Source: Asticcacaulis endophyticus
GTDB taxonomy: Bacteria > Pseudomonadota > Alphaproteobacteria > Caulobacterales > Caulobacteraceae
NCBI RefSeq assembly: GCF_014652575.1
Contig: NZ_BMZB01000001.1
Span: forward strand, 1,819,470 to 1,883,469
Reading direction: 5' to 3'
Length of the DNA: 64,000 nucleotides
The notes beneath the pieces were generated by a model. The model was not told the DNA's origin. It was given only the letters and a program-made list of their open reading frames with translations, and did not search any database. Positions within the stretch are counted from its first letter, which is position 1; each line of letters opens with the position of its first letter. Below are positions 8,377 through 17,553 of the stretch, in pieces. The position numbers and the translations under genes were made by a program.

Positions 8377-8997
8377 ATGGCCGGTCTTTCATCCTTAGCG
8401 CCGGTTTCATCATCGGTGCCAAACTTAGGGCGTCTGCGGCAGTTCGTGGCCGATATGTCCGATGTCGTCGATCAGGGCGATGACGAAGCTGCTATTCTGG
8501 CCGCAGGTAAAGTGCTGCTTGAGCGGCTGATTGCCGTCGATGACTGGCTGCCCAATGAGTATGCCCGTCCACATCCGGAGCGATATCAGCAGTATCTTTT
8601 GCACTGCGACAGTCGTGAGCGTTTCTCCGTGGTCAGCTTTGTGTGGGGCGCAGGTCAGGCCACGCCGATCCACGACCACACGGTTTGGGGCCTGGTCGGC
8701 GTCTTGCGCGGGGCTGAATATGTCGAAAGCTATCGGCGCGCACCGTCCGGTTTTGAATATAGCGCGCCGCCTGCGGTTCTCCAACGCGGTGAGGTTGATG
8801 CCGTCAGCCCCAGAATCGGTGATGTCCACCGTGTCTCTAATGGTGTCGAAGGCGGTGTGTCGGTCAGCATCCATGTCTACGGCGCCAATATCGGCGCGGT
8901 CCGGCGCGCGACCTATGTACCGGATGGTACGCCCAAGCCCTTTATTTCCGGCTATGCCAATACTCATCTGCCCAATCTATGGGATCGCTCTAAATGA
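8377..8997 (+). CDS. Cysteine dioxygenase-family thiol dioxygenase
   Basis: The 206-residue cupin has the three-His iron site expected for thiol dioxygenases: His99 and His101 in PIHDHTVWG, and His151 in GDVHRVSN. The family adds O2 to a thiol to give a sulfinate (cysteine, 3-mercaptopropionate or similar). The HDHTVWGLVG text is closer to bacterial 3-mercaptopropionate-type enzymes than to mammalian cysteine dioxygenase, but the substrate is not proven. The ATG at 8377 was preferred over TTG at 8371, which overlaps the ssuB stop. Its stop overlaps the rhodanese start by 4 bp, so the two enzymes are probably made together. Confidence 0.82.
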   Translation: MAGLSSLAPVSSSVPNLGRLRQFVADMSDVVDQGDDEAAILAAGKVLLERLIAVDDWLPNEYARPHPERYQQYLLHCDSRERFSVVSFVWGAGQATPIHDHTVWGLVGVLRGAEYVESYRRAPSGFEYSAPPAVLQRGEVDAVSPRIGDVHRVSNGVEGGVSVSIHVYGANIGAVRRATYVPDGTPKPFISGYANTHLPNLWDRSK

Positions 8998-10226
8998 CTT
9001 TAATCACCGCTCACGACATCAGAAGCGCCTGGATTTTAGGGCAGGAAATCGCCCTTATCGATGTGCGCGACGAAGCCGACTTTGCTCAAGGACATCCGTT
9101 ATTTGCCGCCCAGATTTCGCTGTCACGCATCGACGTTGAGGCGCACTGGCGCATTCCCCGCCGTGACGTTCTGCTGGTGGTTTATGACGACGGTGAAGGT
9201 CTGGCGCAGTCGGCGGCCGATAAGTTTGCCGATCTGGGCTATGAACAGATCCGGCTGCTGAAAGGGGGGCTTCAGGGCTGGCAGGAAGCCGGGTTTGAAC
9301 TGTTTGAGGATGTCAATTCGTACGCCAAGGCCTTCGGAGAGTTGGTTGAGCATCGCCGTCATACGCCGTCGCTAACCTCGCCGGAAGTTAAGGCGCTCAT
9401 TGACGCCAAGGCCAACGTCGTCGTGCTCGATGCCCGCCGGTTTGATGAATATAATACCATGTCGATCCCAACCGGTATTTCGGTGCCTGGGGCGGAACTG
9501 GTGCTGAATGCGCAAGCGCTAGCACCTGATCCGGAGACGACCATCATCGTCAATTGCGCCGGTCGCACACGCTCCATTATCGGCACCCAGTCTCTGATCA
9601 ATGCCGGCATTCCCAATAAGGTCGTCGCTCTGCGCAATGGTACAATCGGCTGGACTTTGGCGGGGCAGGAATTGGATAAAGGTCAGACTCGAAAGGGGTT
9701 CCAGTCGCCGCCGGAAACGCAGGAGACGCGCAATCTGGCCCGTAACGTTGCCTACCGCGCCGGCGTTAAGCGCATCACCCTGTCAGATTTGAAGCTACTT
9801 GAGCAGGACACAGGGCGTACACTCTACCGGTTTGATGTACGCCAGAAAGATAGCTTTGAGGCCGGGCATATTGCAGGCTTTGCCAATGTCCCCGGTGGGC
9901 AACTGGTGCAGGAGACCGATCATTACGTCCCTGTCCGCGGGGCGCGGATCGTCCTGTCGGACAATATCGGCGCACGGGCGGATATGAGCGCGTCCTGGCT
10001 GGCTCAGATGGGGTGGGAAGTCTATGTGCTCGACGGCGGTTTTGATGGTCCCTTGGTGACCGGACCAGATGGCGCACCACCGCCACGCGGACCGGAAGGG
10101 CGCTACCGCAGGCCTTATGAAGGCACGGAAAACCCGGTCGCCGCCATGCAGGCCTATCTCGACTGGGAATACGGATTGGTCGGGCAACTGGCGCGTGATG
10201 CCAGCCACGGCTTTTATGTCATTTGA
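8994..10226 (+). CDS. Triple rhodanese-domain sulfurtransferase
   Basis: The 410-residue protein contains three rhodanese-like domains (about 5-105, 125-228 and 258-350). Only the middle one has a catalytic Cys, Cys188 in IIVNCAGRTRS; the first has VVYDDGEG and the third VLSDNIGAR at the active-loop position. The last 60 residues are a proline-rich linker and short helix. Rhodaneses move sulfane sulfur from thiosulfate or persulfide to an acceptor. Coupled to the dioxygenase by a 4-bp overlap, it probably handles persulfide or sulfite made from the imported compound; that is inference. Confidence 0.88.
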   Translation: MTLITAHDIRSAWILGQEIALIDVRDEADFAQGHPLFAAQISLSRIDVEAHWRIPRRDVLLVVYDDGEGLAQSAADKFADLGYEQIRLLKGGLQGWQEAGFELFEDVNSYAKAFGELVEHRRHTPSLTSPEVKALIDAKANVVVLDARRFDEYNTMSIPTGISVPGAELVLNAQALAPDPETTIIVNCAGRTRSIIGTQSLINAGIPNKVVALRNGTIGWTLAGQELDKGQTRKGFQSPPETQETRNLARNVAYRAGVKRITLSDLKLLEQDTGRTLYRFDVRQKDSFEAGHIAGFANVPGGQLVQETDHYVPVRGARIVLSDNIGARADMSASWLAQMGWEVYVLDGGFDGPLVTGPDGAPPPRGPEGRYRRPYEGTENPVAAMQAYLDWEYGLVGQLARDASHGFYVI

Positions 10227-10254
10227 AGTATTAAATTAGAACAGGAGACGGCTC

Positions 10255-11373
10255 ATGAGCGTCAAATTTATCGGCTATATCGGTTTTAACAATCTGTCCG
10301 AGATTCATAGCCCGACGGCTAAAATCCTGGGTGATGGGGTGGAGCAGCGCAACCGGGTTCTGGATGTGGATTATGTCAATGCGGCCGCAAAAGCTCAGGA
10401 AGACGGCGGCTTTGACCGCGTGCTGATCCCCTTTGGCTCCAATAGTCCGGAAAGCCAGATTGTCGCCGCCCATGCCGCCGCTATCACCACCAAGCTTGGC
10501 TTTCTGGTGGCTCATCGTCCGGGCTTTACGCAGCCCACTCTGGCGGCTCGGCAACTGGCGACGCTGGATCAGTTATCGGGCGGGCGCGTAGCCGTCCACA
10601 TCATCACCGGCGGGGCCGATGAGGAAATGGCCCGTGACGGTGATCACACCCAAAAGCCGCAACGCTATGCTCGTACGGATGAGTATCTTGATGTCCTTAA
10701 GCGCGAGTGGACGGCAACGACGCCGTTCGACCATGAGGGCAAGTTCTATAATGTCAGGCAGGCGTTTTCAGCGGTTAAGCCGGACAATCTGCCGGTCTTT
10801 TTCGGCGGCTCATCGGAGGAGGCGATTGAAGTGGCTGGTAAGCACGCCGATGTCTATGCCACCTGGGGCGAGACGCTGGAGCAGACCCGCGAAATCATCA
10901 GCCGCATCCGCAATTCCGCGGCGAAACATGGCCGGACGGGACTTGGCTTCTCACTGTCCCTGCGTCCGGTGATTGCCGATACCGAAGAGGCCGCCTGGAA
11001 AAAAGCCGATGAGATCGTCGAGCAGGTCAAGGCTGTGCGCGTCGCCGCAGGTCTGCCCATCAGTGGTCATACACCGCCCAATATTGGTGCCCAAAGACTG
11101 CTGGAAACCGCCTCATCCGGTCGTCGTGATGGACGGCTGTGGACGGGGGTGGCGGCACTTACCGGAGCGGCTGGCAATTCAACCGGCTTAGTCGGCACGC
11201 CGGAGCAGGTGGCGGACGCACTGCTTGAATATTATGATCTCGGTGTCGATCACTTCCTGATCCGTGGCTTTGATCCGTTAGGGGATGCCATAGATTACGG
11301 ACGTGACCTGATACCATTAGTCCATGAAAAAGTAGAAAAGTTTAAGTATAAACGGGCATCTCTGGCAAGCTGA
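10255..11373 (+). CDS. ssuD: FMNH2-dependent alkanesulfonate monooxygenase SsuD
   Basis: The 372-residue LLM-fold protein matches SsuD in length and text: LGFLVAHRPGFTQPTLAARQ, GGRVAVHIITGG, and the late RRDGRLWTG loop with GLVGTPEQVADALLEYYD. SsuD cleaves alkanesulfonates to sulfite and aldehyde using FMNH2 and O2, in the cytoplasm. AGGAGA lies about 7 bases before the start. No SsuE-type flavin reductase is adjacent; the nitroreductase at 18078-18701 could supply reduced flavin, which is inference. It ends the ssuC operon and a hairpin follows. Confidence 0.93.
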   Translation: MSVKFIGYIGFNNLSEIHSPTAKILGDGVEQRNRVLDVDYVNAAAKAQEDGGFDRVLIPFGSNSPESQIVAAHAAAITTKLGFLVAHRPGFTQPTLAARQLATLDQLSGGRVAVHIITGGADEEMARDGDHTQKPQRYARTDEYLDVLKREWTATTPFDHEGKFYNVRQAFSAVKPDNLPVFFGGSSEEAIEVAGKHADVYATWGETLEQTREIISRIRNSAAKHGRTGLGFSLSLRPVIADTEEAAWKKADEIVEQVKAVRVAAGLPISGHTPPNIGAQRLLETASSGRRDGRLWTGVAALTGAAGNSTGLVGTPEQVADALLEYYDLGVDHFLIRGFDPLGDAIDYGRDLIPLVHEKVEKFKYKRASLAS

Positions 11374-11397
11374 GGAAATCGTTACAAATATAGATTT

Positions 11398-11424
11398 GGC
11401 CCATATATCTTATGGGCCTTTTTT
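11398..11424 (+). terminator. Rho-independent terminator after ssuD
   Basis: GGCCCATA and TATGGGCC pair across a 5-base loop, followed directly by six T. It closes the ssuC-ssuD operon and separates it from the receptor gene at 11570. Confidence 0.9.
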
Positions 11425-11569
11425 ATTGCTTGGTAGATTGGATCTATAATCGGTTGGGTGGAGATTTAGGCAGCAAAGGTTAAGTTTTCTAAATATAAGG
11501 CCGAATACATATCGTTAGAAAATAATTTCGTACTCATTTAGTGGGGTTATATCAACTCTGGGGCAAATT

Positions 11570-14149
11570 ATGTTGCGATATTCAAAATTCATTTTCACGG
11601 GCCCGGTTCTTTTGGGCTTATTTGCCGGGACGGCCTGGGCTGCACCCGACCCGGTGGCTGCACCTGACGATAGCGCGGTTGAGACCGTGATCGTCACCGG
11701 TATTCGCGGCGGGGTGCCGCGCACCGTCGCTGATAGTCCAGCACCCATCGATGTTATCAGTGCTGAAAAGCTCGATTACACCGGCAATGCCGAATTCGGT
11801 GAGGCGCTCACCAAGATCCTGCCGTCGTTTAATTTTGGGGCCACTCACGCCGGGGTGAACTCTATTGTACGTCCGGTCACCAACCGCAGTCTGGGGCCGG
11901 CCTACACGCTGGTGCTGGTCAACGGTAAGCGCCGTCACAACGGCTCGTTGATTACCAATGGCGGCGGAGATTCGTCGGGCGTTAACCCGGTTGACCTTGA
12001 CCTTGTTCCGACCAGCGGGATTTCCCGTATTGAAGTGTTGAAAGATTCAGCGGCCGCGCAGTATGGCTCTGATGCCGTGGCGGGCGTGATCAACATCCAG
12101 CTTGATCGACGGTCTGAGGGTTTAGGGGGCTCTGTCACTTACGGCGAATTGTTTGACGGCGGTGGTGACCTTGGCAACTATAAGGCCGATGTCCACGGCG
12201 GCTTTAAACTGGGAGAAAATGGCGGCTTTGTCCACCTGAGTGCAGACGTGCGCAAACGCGGCGGCGCATGGTGGAACCCGAAAGCCACCGACATCAATCT
12301 GTATGGCCGCCCGGCTAACCGAACCGTGGCGCAGGTGGTGGCGACATCAGGGCTGACGCAGGCGCAGGTCGAAGCCAATGTCGCGGAGGCCAATGCGCGC
12401 AATGACCAGTGGGATCGTGACGGCGCGCATAACGGCAACCCGGAGATCAAGGCGTGGAATTTGGGTTACAATAGCGAACTCCCGCTTGAGAACGGACTGA
12501 CGCTTTATTCATTTGGGACTTACGGCGAACGCGATACTGAAATCGGCAATAATCTGCGCCGCCCTAATGGTGTGGCCAGTTTCACGGCCCTGTTCCCGGA
12601 CGGCTATTATCCGCTTAACAACACCCATGAATATGATTTTCAGGTCGTGGCCGGGGCACGCGGGCAGGCGATTGGCTGGGATTGGGACTATTCATTGTCC
12701 GGCGGTAAAAACCGTAATCATCAGTTCTCCAAGCTGACCATCAAGCCATCGCTGGGGCCGACCAGCCCGACCTACTGGCCTAATCTGGCGACCTTTCAGT
12801 TCACGCAGTGGACGCATAATCTGGATGTGACGCGCGGCTTTGACTGGGGGTTGGCGACGCCGGTGCAAGTCTCAGCAGGCCTTGAATACCGCATCGAACA
12901 ATTTGAAACCTTTGCGGGGGATGAACTCGCGTGGCGGGCGGATGCCTATGTCATCCGTCCGGGTGATCAGCAGTATGACTGGAACGTAGGCCTTGCTGCA
13001 TCACCGGTCGTGCAGGCGGCGGTCGTGTTGTCGCCCGCCGATGAAGCCGATATTGAGCGCCAGGTCAGTGCAGCCTATGTCGATCTGGGGTTTAATCCAA
13101 CCGAAGACTGGTATGTCGGTTTGGCGGTGCGTGCCGAGCATTACAGCGATACCGGCGACAGCCCGTTCGGCGCTAAGATTAATTCCCGATATGATTTTAC
13201 CGACAGCTTTGCCATTCGCGGCACCTTGGGAACGGGGTTTCGTGCGCCATCCTTGACGCAGGTGGCGTATGCGCAAACCGATGGCCGCACGGCCTTGGTA
13301 TTTAATCCACTTACCAACCAGACCGAGCTTCAACCCAACGTCGCCAAGTTGGTGACGGCGGACTCGGTTGTCGGCAAACTCCTGGGGGCCGAACCGCTCA
13401 AGGCTGAAAAGTCATGGAATGCTGGCCTTGGGTTTGTGTGGCATCCACTGGATAATCTTAGCGTGACGGCCGATGCCTTCTATATCAACATCAAGGATCG
13501 TATTGCCCGCACCGGACGTCTGTCGGGCACGCAGATCAGCGCGATCCTGGCGGCCAATAATCTGTCGGCTATCCAGTCGGTGGAATACTTTATCAATGCC
13601 GTCGATACCGACACGGGCGGCGTGGATGTCGTGGTTGACTATCGTAAAGCGCTCGGACGGTTTGGGCGCCTGAACCTGAATGCCGCCTTCAACTATTCCG
13701 AAACCAATATCAAGAAAATTGCAGAGACGCCGTCTGAACTCAAAGACTCCAATGGTAACTCTATCCTTGGAGCGGGTTTCTACTTCTTCGGGGGCGATAA
13801 GGTCGGTGAGCTTGAAGAACTTCTGCCGCACACCAAGACCACACTCAATGCGGCTTGGTCCATTGCCAGCTTTACCACCAACCTGACGGTGTCGCATTAC
13901 GGCGAATATGTGCAGCGGCAAGCCGCCGGTGATGACCGCCGTTTTGGCGCCAAGACCATCACAGATCTGGATGTCGCCTATGCGGTGACGGAGCGGGTCA
14001 AACTGTCGGTCGGTGGCACCAATATCTTTGATGTTCGCCCGGAACTGAACGGACCGGGCTCGCCTCAGACCGGACAGGGCTATTACGGGCCATCCCCATT
14101 TAACCCCAACGGCGGTTATTATTACACGAGGGTCTCTTATGAATTTTAG
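11570..14149 (+). CDS. TonB-dependent receptor (module copy 1)
   Basis: The 859-residue outer-membrane receptor has a signal peptide ending near AWA (residue about 24), a TonB-box-like VETVIVTG (about 37-44), a plug domain (about 50-180, with VLVNGKRRH and IEVLKDSAAAQYGSDAVAGV), and a 22-strand barrel ending in an aromatic YTRVSYEF. It shares an unusual set of segments with the receptor at 22691 (SPAPIDVI/SPSPIDVI, LVNGKRRH, AAAQYGSDA, GGYYYTR), so the two are paralogs. The next gene, an SsuA-like lipoprotein, overlaps its last 11 bp. I infer uptake of an organosulfur compound; TonB receptors with iron substrates are less likely here. Confidence 0.92.
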   Translation: MLRYSKFIFTGPVLLGLFAGTAWAAPDPVAAPDDSAVETVIVTGIRGGVPRTVADSPAPIDVISAEKLDYTGNAEFGEALTKILPSFNFGATHAGVNSIVRPVTNRSLGPAYTLVLVNGKRRHNGSLITNGGGDSSGVNPVDLDLVPTSGISRIEVLKDSAAAQYGSDAVAGVINIQLDRRSEGLGGSVTYGELFDGGGDLGNYKADVHGGFKLGENGGFVHLSADVRKRGGAWWNPKATDINLYGRPANRTVAQVVATSGLTQAQVEANVAEANARNDQWDRDGAHNGNPEIKAWNLGYNSELPLENGLTLYSFGTYGERDTEIGNNLRRPNGVASFTALFPDGYYPLNNTHEYDFQVVAGARGQAIGWDWDYSLSGGKNRNHQFSKLTIKPSLGPTSPTYWPNLATFQFTQWTHNLDVTRGFDWGLATPVQVSAGLEYRIEQFETFAGDELAWRADAYVIRPGDQQYDWNVGLAASPVVQAAVVLSPADEADIERQVSAAYVDLGFNPTEDWYVGLAVRAEHYSDTGDSPFGAKINSRYDFTDSFAIRGTLGTGFRAPSLTQVAYAQTDGRTALVFNPLTNQTELQPNVAKLVTADSVVGKLLGAEPLKAEKSWNAGLGFVWHPLDNLSVTADAFYINIKDRIARTGRLSGTQISAILAANNLSAIQSVEYFINAVDTDTGGVDVVVDYRKALGRFGRLNLNAAFNYSETNIKKIAETPSELKDSNGNSILGAGFYFFGGDKVGELEELLPHTKTTLNAAWSIASFTTNLTVSHYGEYVQRQAAGDDRRFGAKTITDLDVAYAVTERVKLSVGGTNIFDVRPELNGPGSPQTGQGYYGPSPFNPNGGYYYTRVSYEF

Positions 14150-15110
14150 TCGCCGTATTGTTCTGGCGGGCGGGGCGACGTTGTTTGGCAGCGCCGCTTT
14201 TGGCCTCTCGGCCTGCCGGCCTAAGCCTGCGGGTAAAACCAAGCTGGTGCTGGGGGATCAGGTATTTCTGCTGCGGTCGCGCTTGGAGGCCGCCGGTCAG
14301 TTAAAAGATCTACCCTATGAGGCTGAGTTTGCCAATTTCGCCGGGGCCGCGCCGCTGCTTGAGGCGCTGAATGCCGGGGCTGTCGATACGGCCATAGCGG
14401 GTGACATTCCGGCCATATTTGCCGCGGCGGCGGGGGTGCCACTCAAAATCGTGGCGGCGGGCAGGTCTTCGGCGCGCGATATCGCCCTCATCGTACCTAA
14501 TGGGTCGGATGTCACCTCGGTCGCAGGCTTGCGGGGTCGTAAGGTTATTGTCTCGACCGCCCGCGGCTCGATCTCGCATTACCTGCTTTTGGCGGCGCTC
14601 GAAGAAGCGGGCGTGCCGGAAAAAGAGGTCGATATCGGGTTCATGTTACCTAACGATGCTGCGGCCGCATTCTCTGCCGGACAGATCGAGGCTTGGGCCA
14701 TATTTGGCATCTATCAGGCGAAGGCCGAGGCCGAAGGGGCGCGCATATTGCGGACAGGCGAGGGGATCAATACCGGGCTTGGGCTCATTGTCGCTTCGGA
14801 TAAGGCCCTGGCTGATTCAGCCAAGCGTGAAGCCATCGCGGATATCCTTAAACGGATAAGCCGCGCCAATGAATGGTGTGTTAAAAATCCTGACGCCTAT
14901 GCGAAGATATTTGCGGAACGGACCGGCGTGTCGGAGGCAATTGCCCGTACGGTGGTGAGCTGGAACAATCCTGAATTTGTCGGGCCAACACCGGAGGTTA
15001 TCGCGCTTTTGCAGCGCCAGACCGATAAGTTTCATGGCTACGGGGTGCTGACCAAGTCAGTCAATATCGCTACCATCACCGATACCAGCCTCACGCATAA
15101 CCGTAGCTAA
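14139..15110 (+). CDS. SsuA-like substrate-binding lipoprotein (module copy 1)
   Basis: The 323-residue protein starts inside the receptor gene. It has a twin-arginine-like SRRIVLAGG and a lipobox ending LSAC (Cys26), then KTKLVLGDQ. NMT1/SsuA lobes follow, with DTAIAGDIPAIFAAAAGVP, VAGLRGRKVIVSTARG and SAGQIEAWAIFG. It should bind ligand in the periplasm as a membrane-anchored protein. Gene overlap with the receptor suggests both handle the same ligand. No permease is encoded beside it; SsuBC is the probable partner (inference). Confidence 0.88.
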   Translation: MNFSRRIVLAGGATLFGSAAFGLSACRPKPAGKTKLVLGDQVFLLRSRLEAAGQLKDLPYEAEFANFAGAAPLLEALNAGAVDTAIAGDIPAIFAAAAGVPLKIVAAGRSSARDIALIVPNGSDVTSVAGLRGRKVIVSTARGSISHYLLLAALEEAGVPEKEVDIGFMLPNDAAAAFSAGQIEAWAIFGIYQAKAEAEGARILRTGEGINTGLGLIVASDKALADSAKREAIADILKRISRANEWCVKNPDAYAKIFAERTGVSEAIARTVVSWNNPEFVGPTPEVIALLQRQTDKFHGYGVLTKSVNIATITDTSLTHNRS

Positions 15111-15167
15111 TAGCCGGAATTAAAATATCTCATTAGCTGAAGTCGGTATGTTGGGGTAACGCTAAAT

Positions 15168-15188
15168 CCTAGTCAATTTGTTTTAAAT
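15168..15188 (+). promoter_or_regulatory. Sulfur-island motif site (CCTA-N8-GTTTTA), aldolase promoter
   Basis: CCTAG, 7 bases, then GTTTTAAAT, ending 9 bp before the ATG of the aldolase gene. It shares base content and exact spacing with sites near 16044, 18730, 18880 and 22650. It is so close to the start that a bound protein or a transcription start here would control the gene directly. Confidence 0.5.
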
Positions 15189-15197
15189 GGGTGTTAC

Positions 15198-15992
15198 ATG
15201 GTCGCCGCGCTCAAAGACGTTTCCCAACAGCCTGCGCATTTTACCGAAGCCGAATGGAAGGTCCGGGTTGATTTGGCGGCGTTTTACCGCCTGTCAGCGC
15301 TTTATGGGTGGGACGATCTGATCTTCACCCATATTTCGGCGCGGGTGCCGGGGCCGGATCACCATTTTCTGATCAACCCGTTTGGACTAACCTTCGATGA
15401 GATTACCGCCTCATCACTGGTCAAGGTCGATTTGGACGGTAATCTGATTGGCGAGCATGAATACGGCATCAACTATGCCGGCTATGTCATCCATTCGGCT
15501 ATCCATGCCGCCCGCGAGGATGCCCATTTCGTGGCTCACTTCCACTCTCCGGATGGTATGGCCGTATCCGCCCATAAAGAGGGGCTTTTACCGCTCAATC
15601 AGCGGGCATTAGCGATTATTCCGCGCCTTTCCTACCACGATTATGAAGGTGTAGCGCTTAATTTGGATGAGCGGGAACGCCTAGTAGCCGATATTGGTGA
15701 AACCAAACTCATGCTGCTGCGCAATCATGGCACTCTGGCGGTGGGGGCCCATGTTGGCGAGGCGTGGGGCAATATCTATCAGCTTGAGGCCGCCTGCACC
15801 GCGCAGGTGCGCACGCTGTCCATCGGTCGTGAGGGGGTGCTAATTGCCCCCGAAGAGGCCCAGGAGGAGGTGCGCCGCCAGATGAGTGCGCGAAACCCGA
15901 TCGCTCAGGAAGGCAAGCGCTCGTTCCATGATCTGGTGTGGGAAGCTTCACTTCGAAAGGCTCATCGTTTCTCACCTGGTTTTGATCAGTAA
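15198..15992 (+). CDS. Class II aldolase/adducin-family protein
   Basis: The 264-residue protein matches class II aldolases: FYRLSALYGWDDLIFTHISARV near the start, the metal-binding pair in HFVAHFHSPDGMAVSAH and a third His in LLRNHGTLAVGAHVGEAW. These enzymes split C-C bonds of hydroxy-substituted acids or phosphates with a divalent metal. Substrate cannot be read from the sequence. A motif shared with the sulfur genes lies just upstream, so it may process the carbon skeleton left after desulfurisation. Confidence 0.85.
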   Translation: MVAALKDVSQQPAHFTEAEWKVRVDLAAFYRLSALYGWDDLIFTHISARVPGPDHHFLINPFGLTFDEITASSLVKVDLDGNLIGEHEYGINYAGYVIHSAIHAAREDAHFVAHFHSPDGMAVSAHKEGLLPLNQRALAIIPRLSYHDYEGVALNLDERERLVADIGETKLMLLRNHGTLAVGAHVGEAWGNIYQLEAACTAQVRTLSIGREGVLIAPEEAQEEVRRQMSARNPIAQEGKRSFHDLVWEASLRKAHRFSPGFDQ

Positions 15993-16030
15993 GGGGCTGC
16001 ATCTTTCGCCTTGCTCACCTTGATATTTAT

Positions 16031-16059
16031 CGTCAAAATAAAACTATAAATATAGGAAT
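16031..16059 (-). promoter_or_regulatory. Sulfur-island motif site (minus orientation)
   Basis: On the minus strand CCTAT, 7 bases, then GTTTTATTTTG, with flanking CGTCAA/TTGACG arms spanning 16031-16064. It lies between the aldolase gene and the TTG start at 16067, and the Shine-Dalgarno-like AGGAA of that gene is inside the site. Five sites in the island share the spacing. Confidence 0.45.
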
Positions 16060-16066
16060 TGACGAT

Positions 16067-17548
16067 TTGTCTGAATATGTGCCAGGTACGCTTAAACCCC
16101 AGACCATTGCGATTGTCGGTGCCGGTATAAGCGGGACCCTTTTGGCGCTGAGGCTGAGTGCGCGCAATCAAACGAATGGATCAAACTTTGCACCGCTTCT
16201 GATCGAAGGGGAGCCCAGGGTGGGGCCAGGCCTTGCCTATGGCGCGGCCGATGAGGTGCATCTGCTCAATGTGCCGGTGTCACGTATGGAGGTAGGCTTT
16301 ACGCCGTCGTTTGAAACATGGCTGGGCGCGCATGTTCTGGATACGGCAGCGGCAACCGCAGAAAGCGGTGGTGACCTCAGCGCCGCATTCGTTGGGCGTA
16401 AACTGTTCGGTCAATATGTCTACGAGTGCGCTCAGCGCGCTTTGCGTCGCGCCGAAGTGAATCGGGTGAGGGGGCGCGTCACCCAGATAGACAAGACGGT
16501 AAACGCGCAACATGAAGTAAGCTATAGTCTGAGCATGTCCGATGGACGGAGCCTGCGGGCTGACAAGGTGGTGTTGGCGACTGGCAATGACGCGCCAAAA
16601 GCGCCGGCTCTGTTTGAGGATAGTGACGGGCGCAGCTTGCAGGATTCGGCTCTGTTTATTCCGGACCCTTGGCAGCGGGGGGCTTTCAACGATCTCGATG
16701 TCGATGAGCCCGTTTTGCTGATCGGTACCGGTCTTACCGCAATTGACATCGCCCTGAAACTTCACATGCGTGGCCACAAGGGCCAGATTTGGGCCGTGTC
16801 ACGTCGCGGCCTATTGCCGAAGGCTCACAAACAGGGTGGGGATTGGCCGGGATTTTTGGAGGCCGCCACTCAGACGTCGCCGATTAGGCTTTTGCAGCGC
16901 TTCCGTCAGGAGGCACGGCGTGCCGGTGAGGCCGGTATACCTTGGCAACGGGTTATGGATGCGGCTCGACCCTATGTGGCGCAAATCTGGTCGGGATGGT
17001 CCACGCGACAAAGGCGCCAGTTCCTGCGTCATGTCAGGCCGCATTGGGATATCCACCGTCACCGGTTGGCGCCGCGGATACAGTCCGTACTTACATCGCT
17101 CCATGATCGGGGCCAGTTCGTCGCGTTGGCGGGCCGTCTTGTCAGTTATAGCCGTAAGGGTGAGCACTTGACGGTAAAGGTGCGTCCCCGTCATAAGGCG
17201 GCGTGTATGGAGATTAAGGTCGCGCGGGTCGTAAACTGCACCGGCCCTCGTAGCGACTACGGTCAATCGGGTGATCCGCTGTTTGTGAATTTGCGTGAGC
17301 AGGGCCTCATTCAGCCCGACCTGCTGGGGTTGGGGATCGAAACGTCAGACGCGCGCGTCATTGATGGACGTGGGCAGGTCTCTGACAGTTTGTTCGCACT
17401 TGGCCCCCTGACACGACCGTCGTGGTGGGAAATCACGGCCGTGCCCGAAATTTCGGTTCAAGTGAGCCGGTTGATCGATTTTCTGCATGACCGGGCAGCG
17501 AGTTCCAGCCCGGTCGAGGACTTTTTTGACCTCGGCGCAGGGATTTAA
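16067..17548 (+). CDS. FAD/NAD(P)-binding oxidoreductase (NAD_binding_9 type)
   Basis: The 493-residue protein opens with TIAIVGAGISGTLLALRLSA and has GPGLAYGAADEVHLLNVP, the fingerprint of the large FAD/NAD(P)-binding family PF13454, plus a second nucleotide loop PVLLIGTGLTAIDIALKL (about 215). The start is a TTG with AGGAA 8 bases upstream; no in-frame ATG lies close to the conserved N-terminus. Members are flavin monooxygenase-like proteins of unclear substrate. It is convergent, with 5 bp spacing, to the unknown gene at 17554. Link to sulfur use is by position only. Confidence 0.8.
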   Translation: MSEYVPGTLKPQTIAIVGAGISGTLLALRLSARNQTNGSNFAPLLIEGEPRVGPGLAYGAADEVHLLNVPVSRMEVGFTPSFETWLGAHVLDTAAATAESGGDLSAAFVGRKLFGQYVYECAQRALRRAEVNRVRGRVTQIDKTVNAQHEVSYSLSMSDGRSLRADKVVLATGNDAPKAPALFEDSDGRSLQDSALFIPDPWQRGAFNDLDVDEPVLLIGTGLTAIDIALKLHMRGHKGQIWAVSRRGLLPKAHKQGGDWPGFLEAATQTSPIRLLQRFRQEARRAGEAGIPWQRVMDAARPYVAQIWSGWSTRQRRQFLRHVRPHWDIHRHRLAPRIQSVLTSLHDRGQFVALAGRLVSYSRKGEHLTVKVRPRHKAACMEIKVARVVNCTGPRSDYGQSGDPLFVNLREQGLIQPDLLGLGIETSDARVIDGRGQVSDSLFALGPLTRPSWWEITAVPEISVQVSRLIDFLHDRAASSSPVEDFFDLGAGI

Positions 17549-17553
17549 CGGGC

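Noticed and set aside
11531-11557. Weak motif-like site before the receptor at 11570 (TACTCAT ... GGTTATATCA)
   Set aside because: Only partial match to the CCTA and GTTTTA blocks; not counted among the five sites.
13412-14242. 276-codon open frame on the minus strand
   Set aside because: It lies fully antisense to the receptor and lipoprotein genes, which have clear family text, and its own translation has none.
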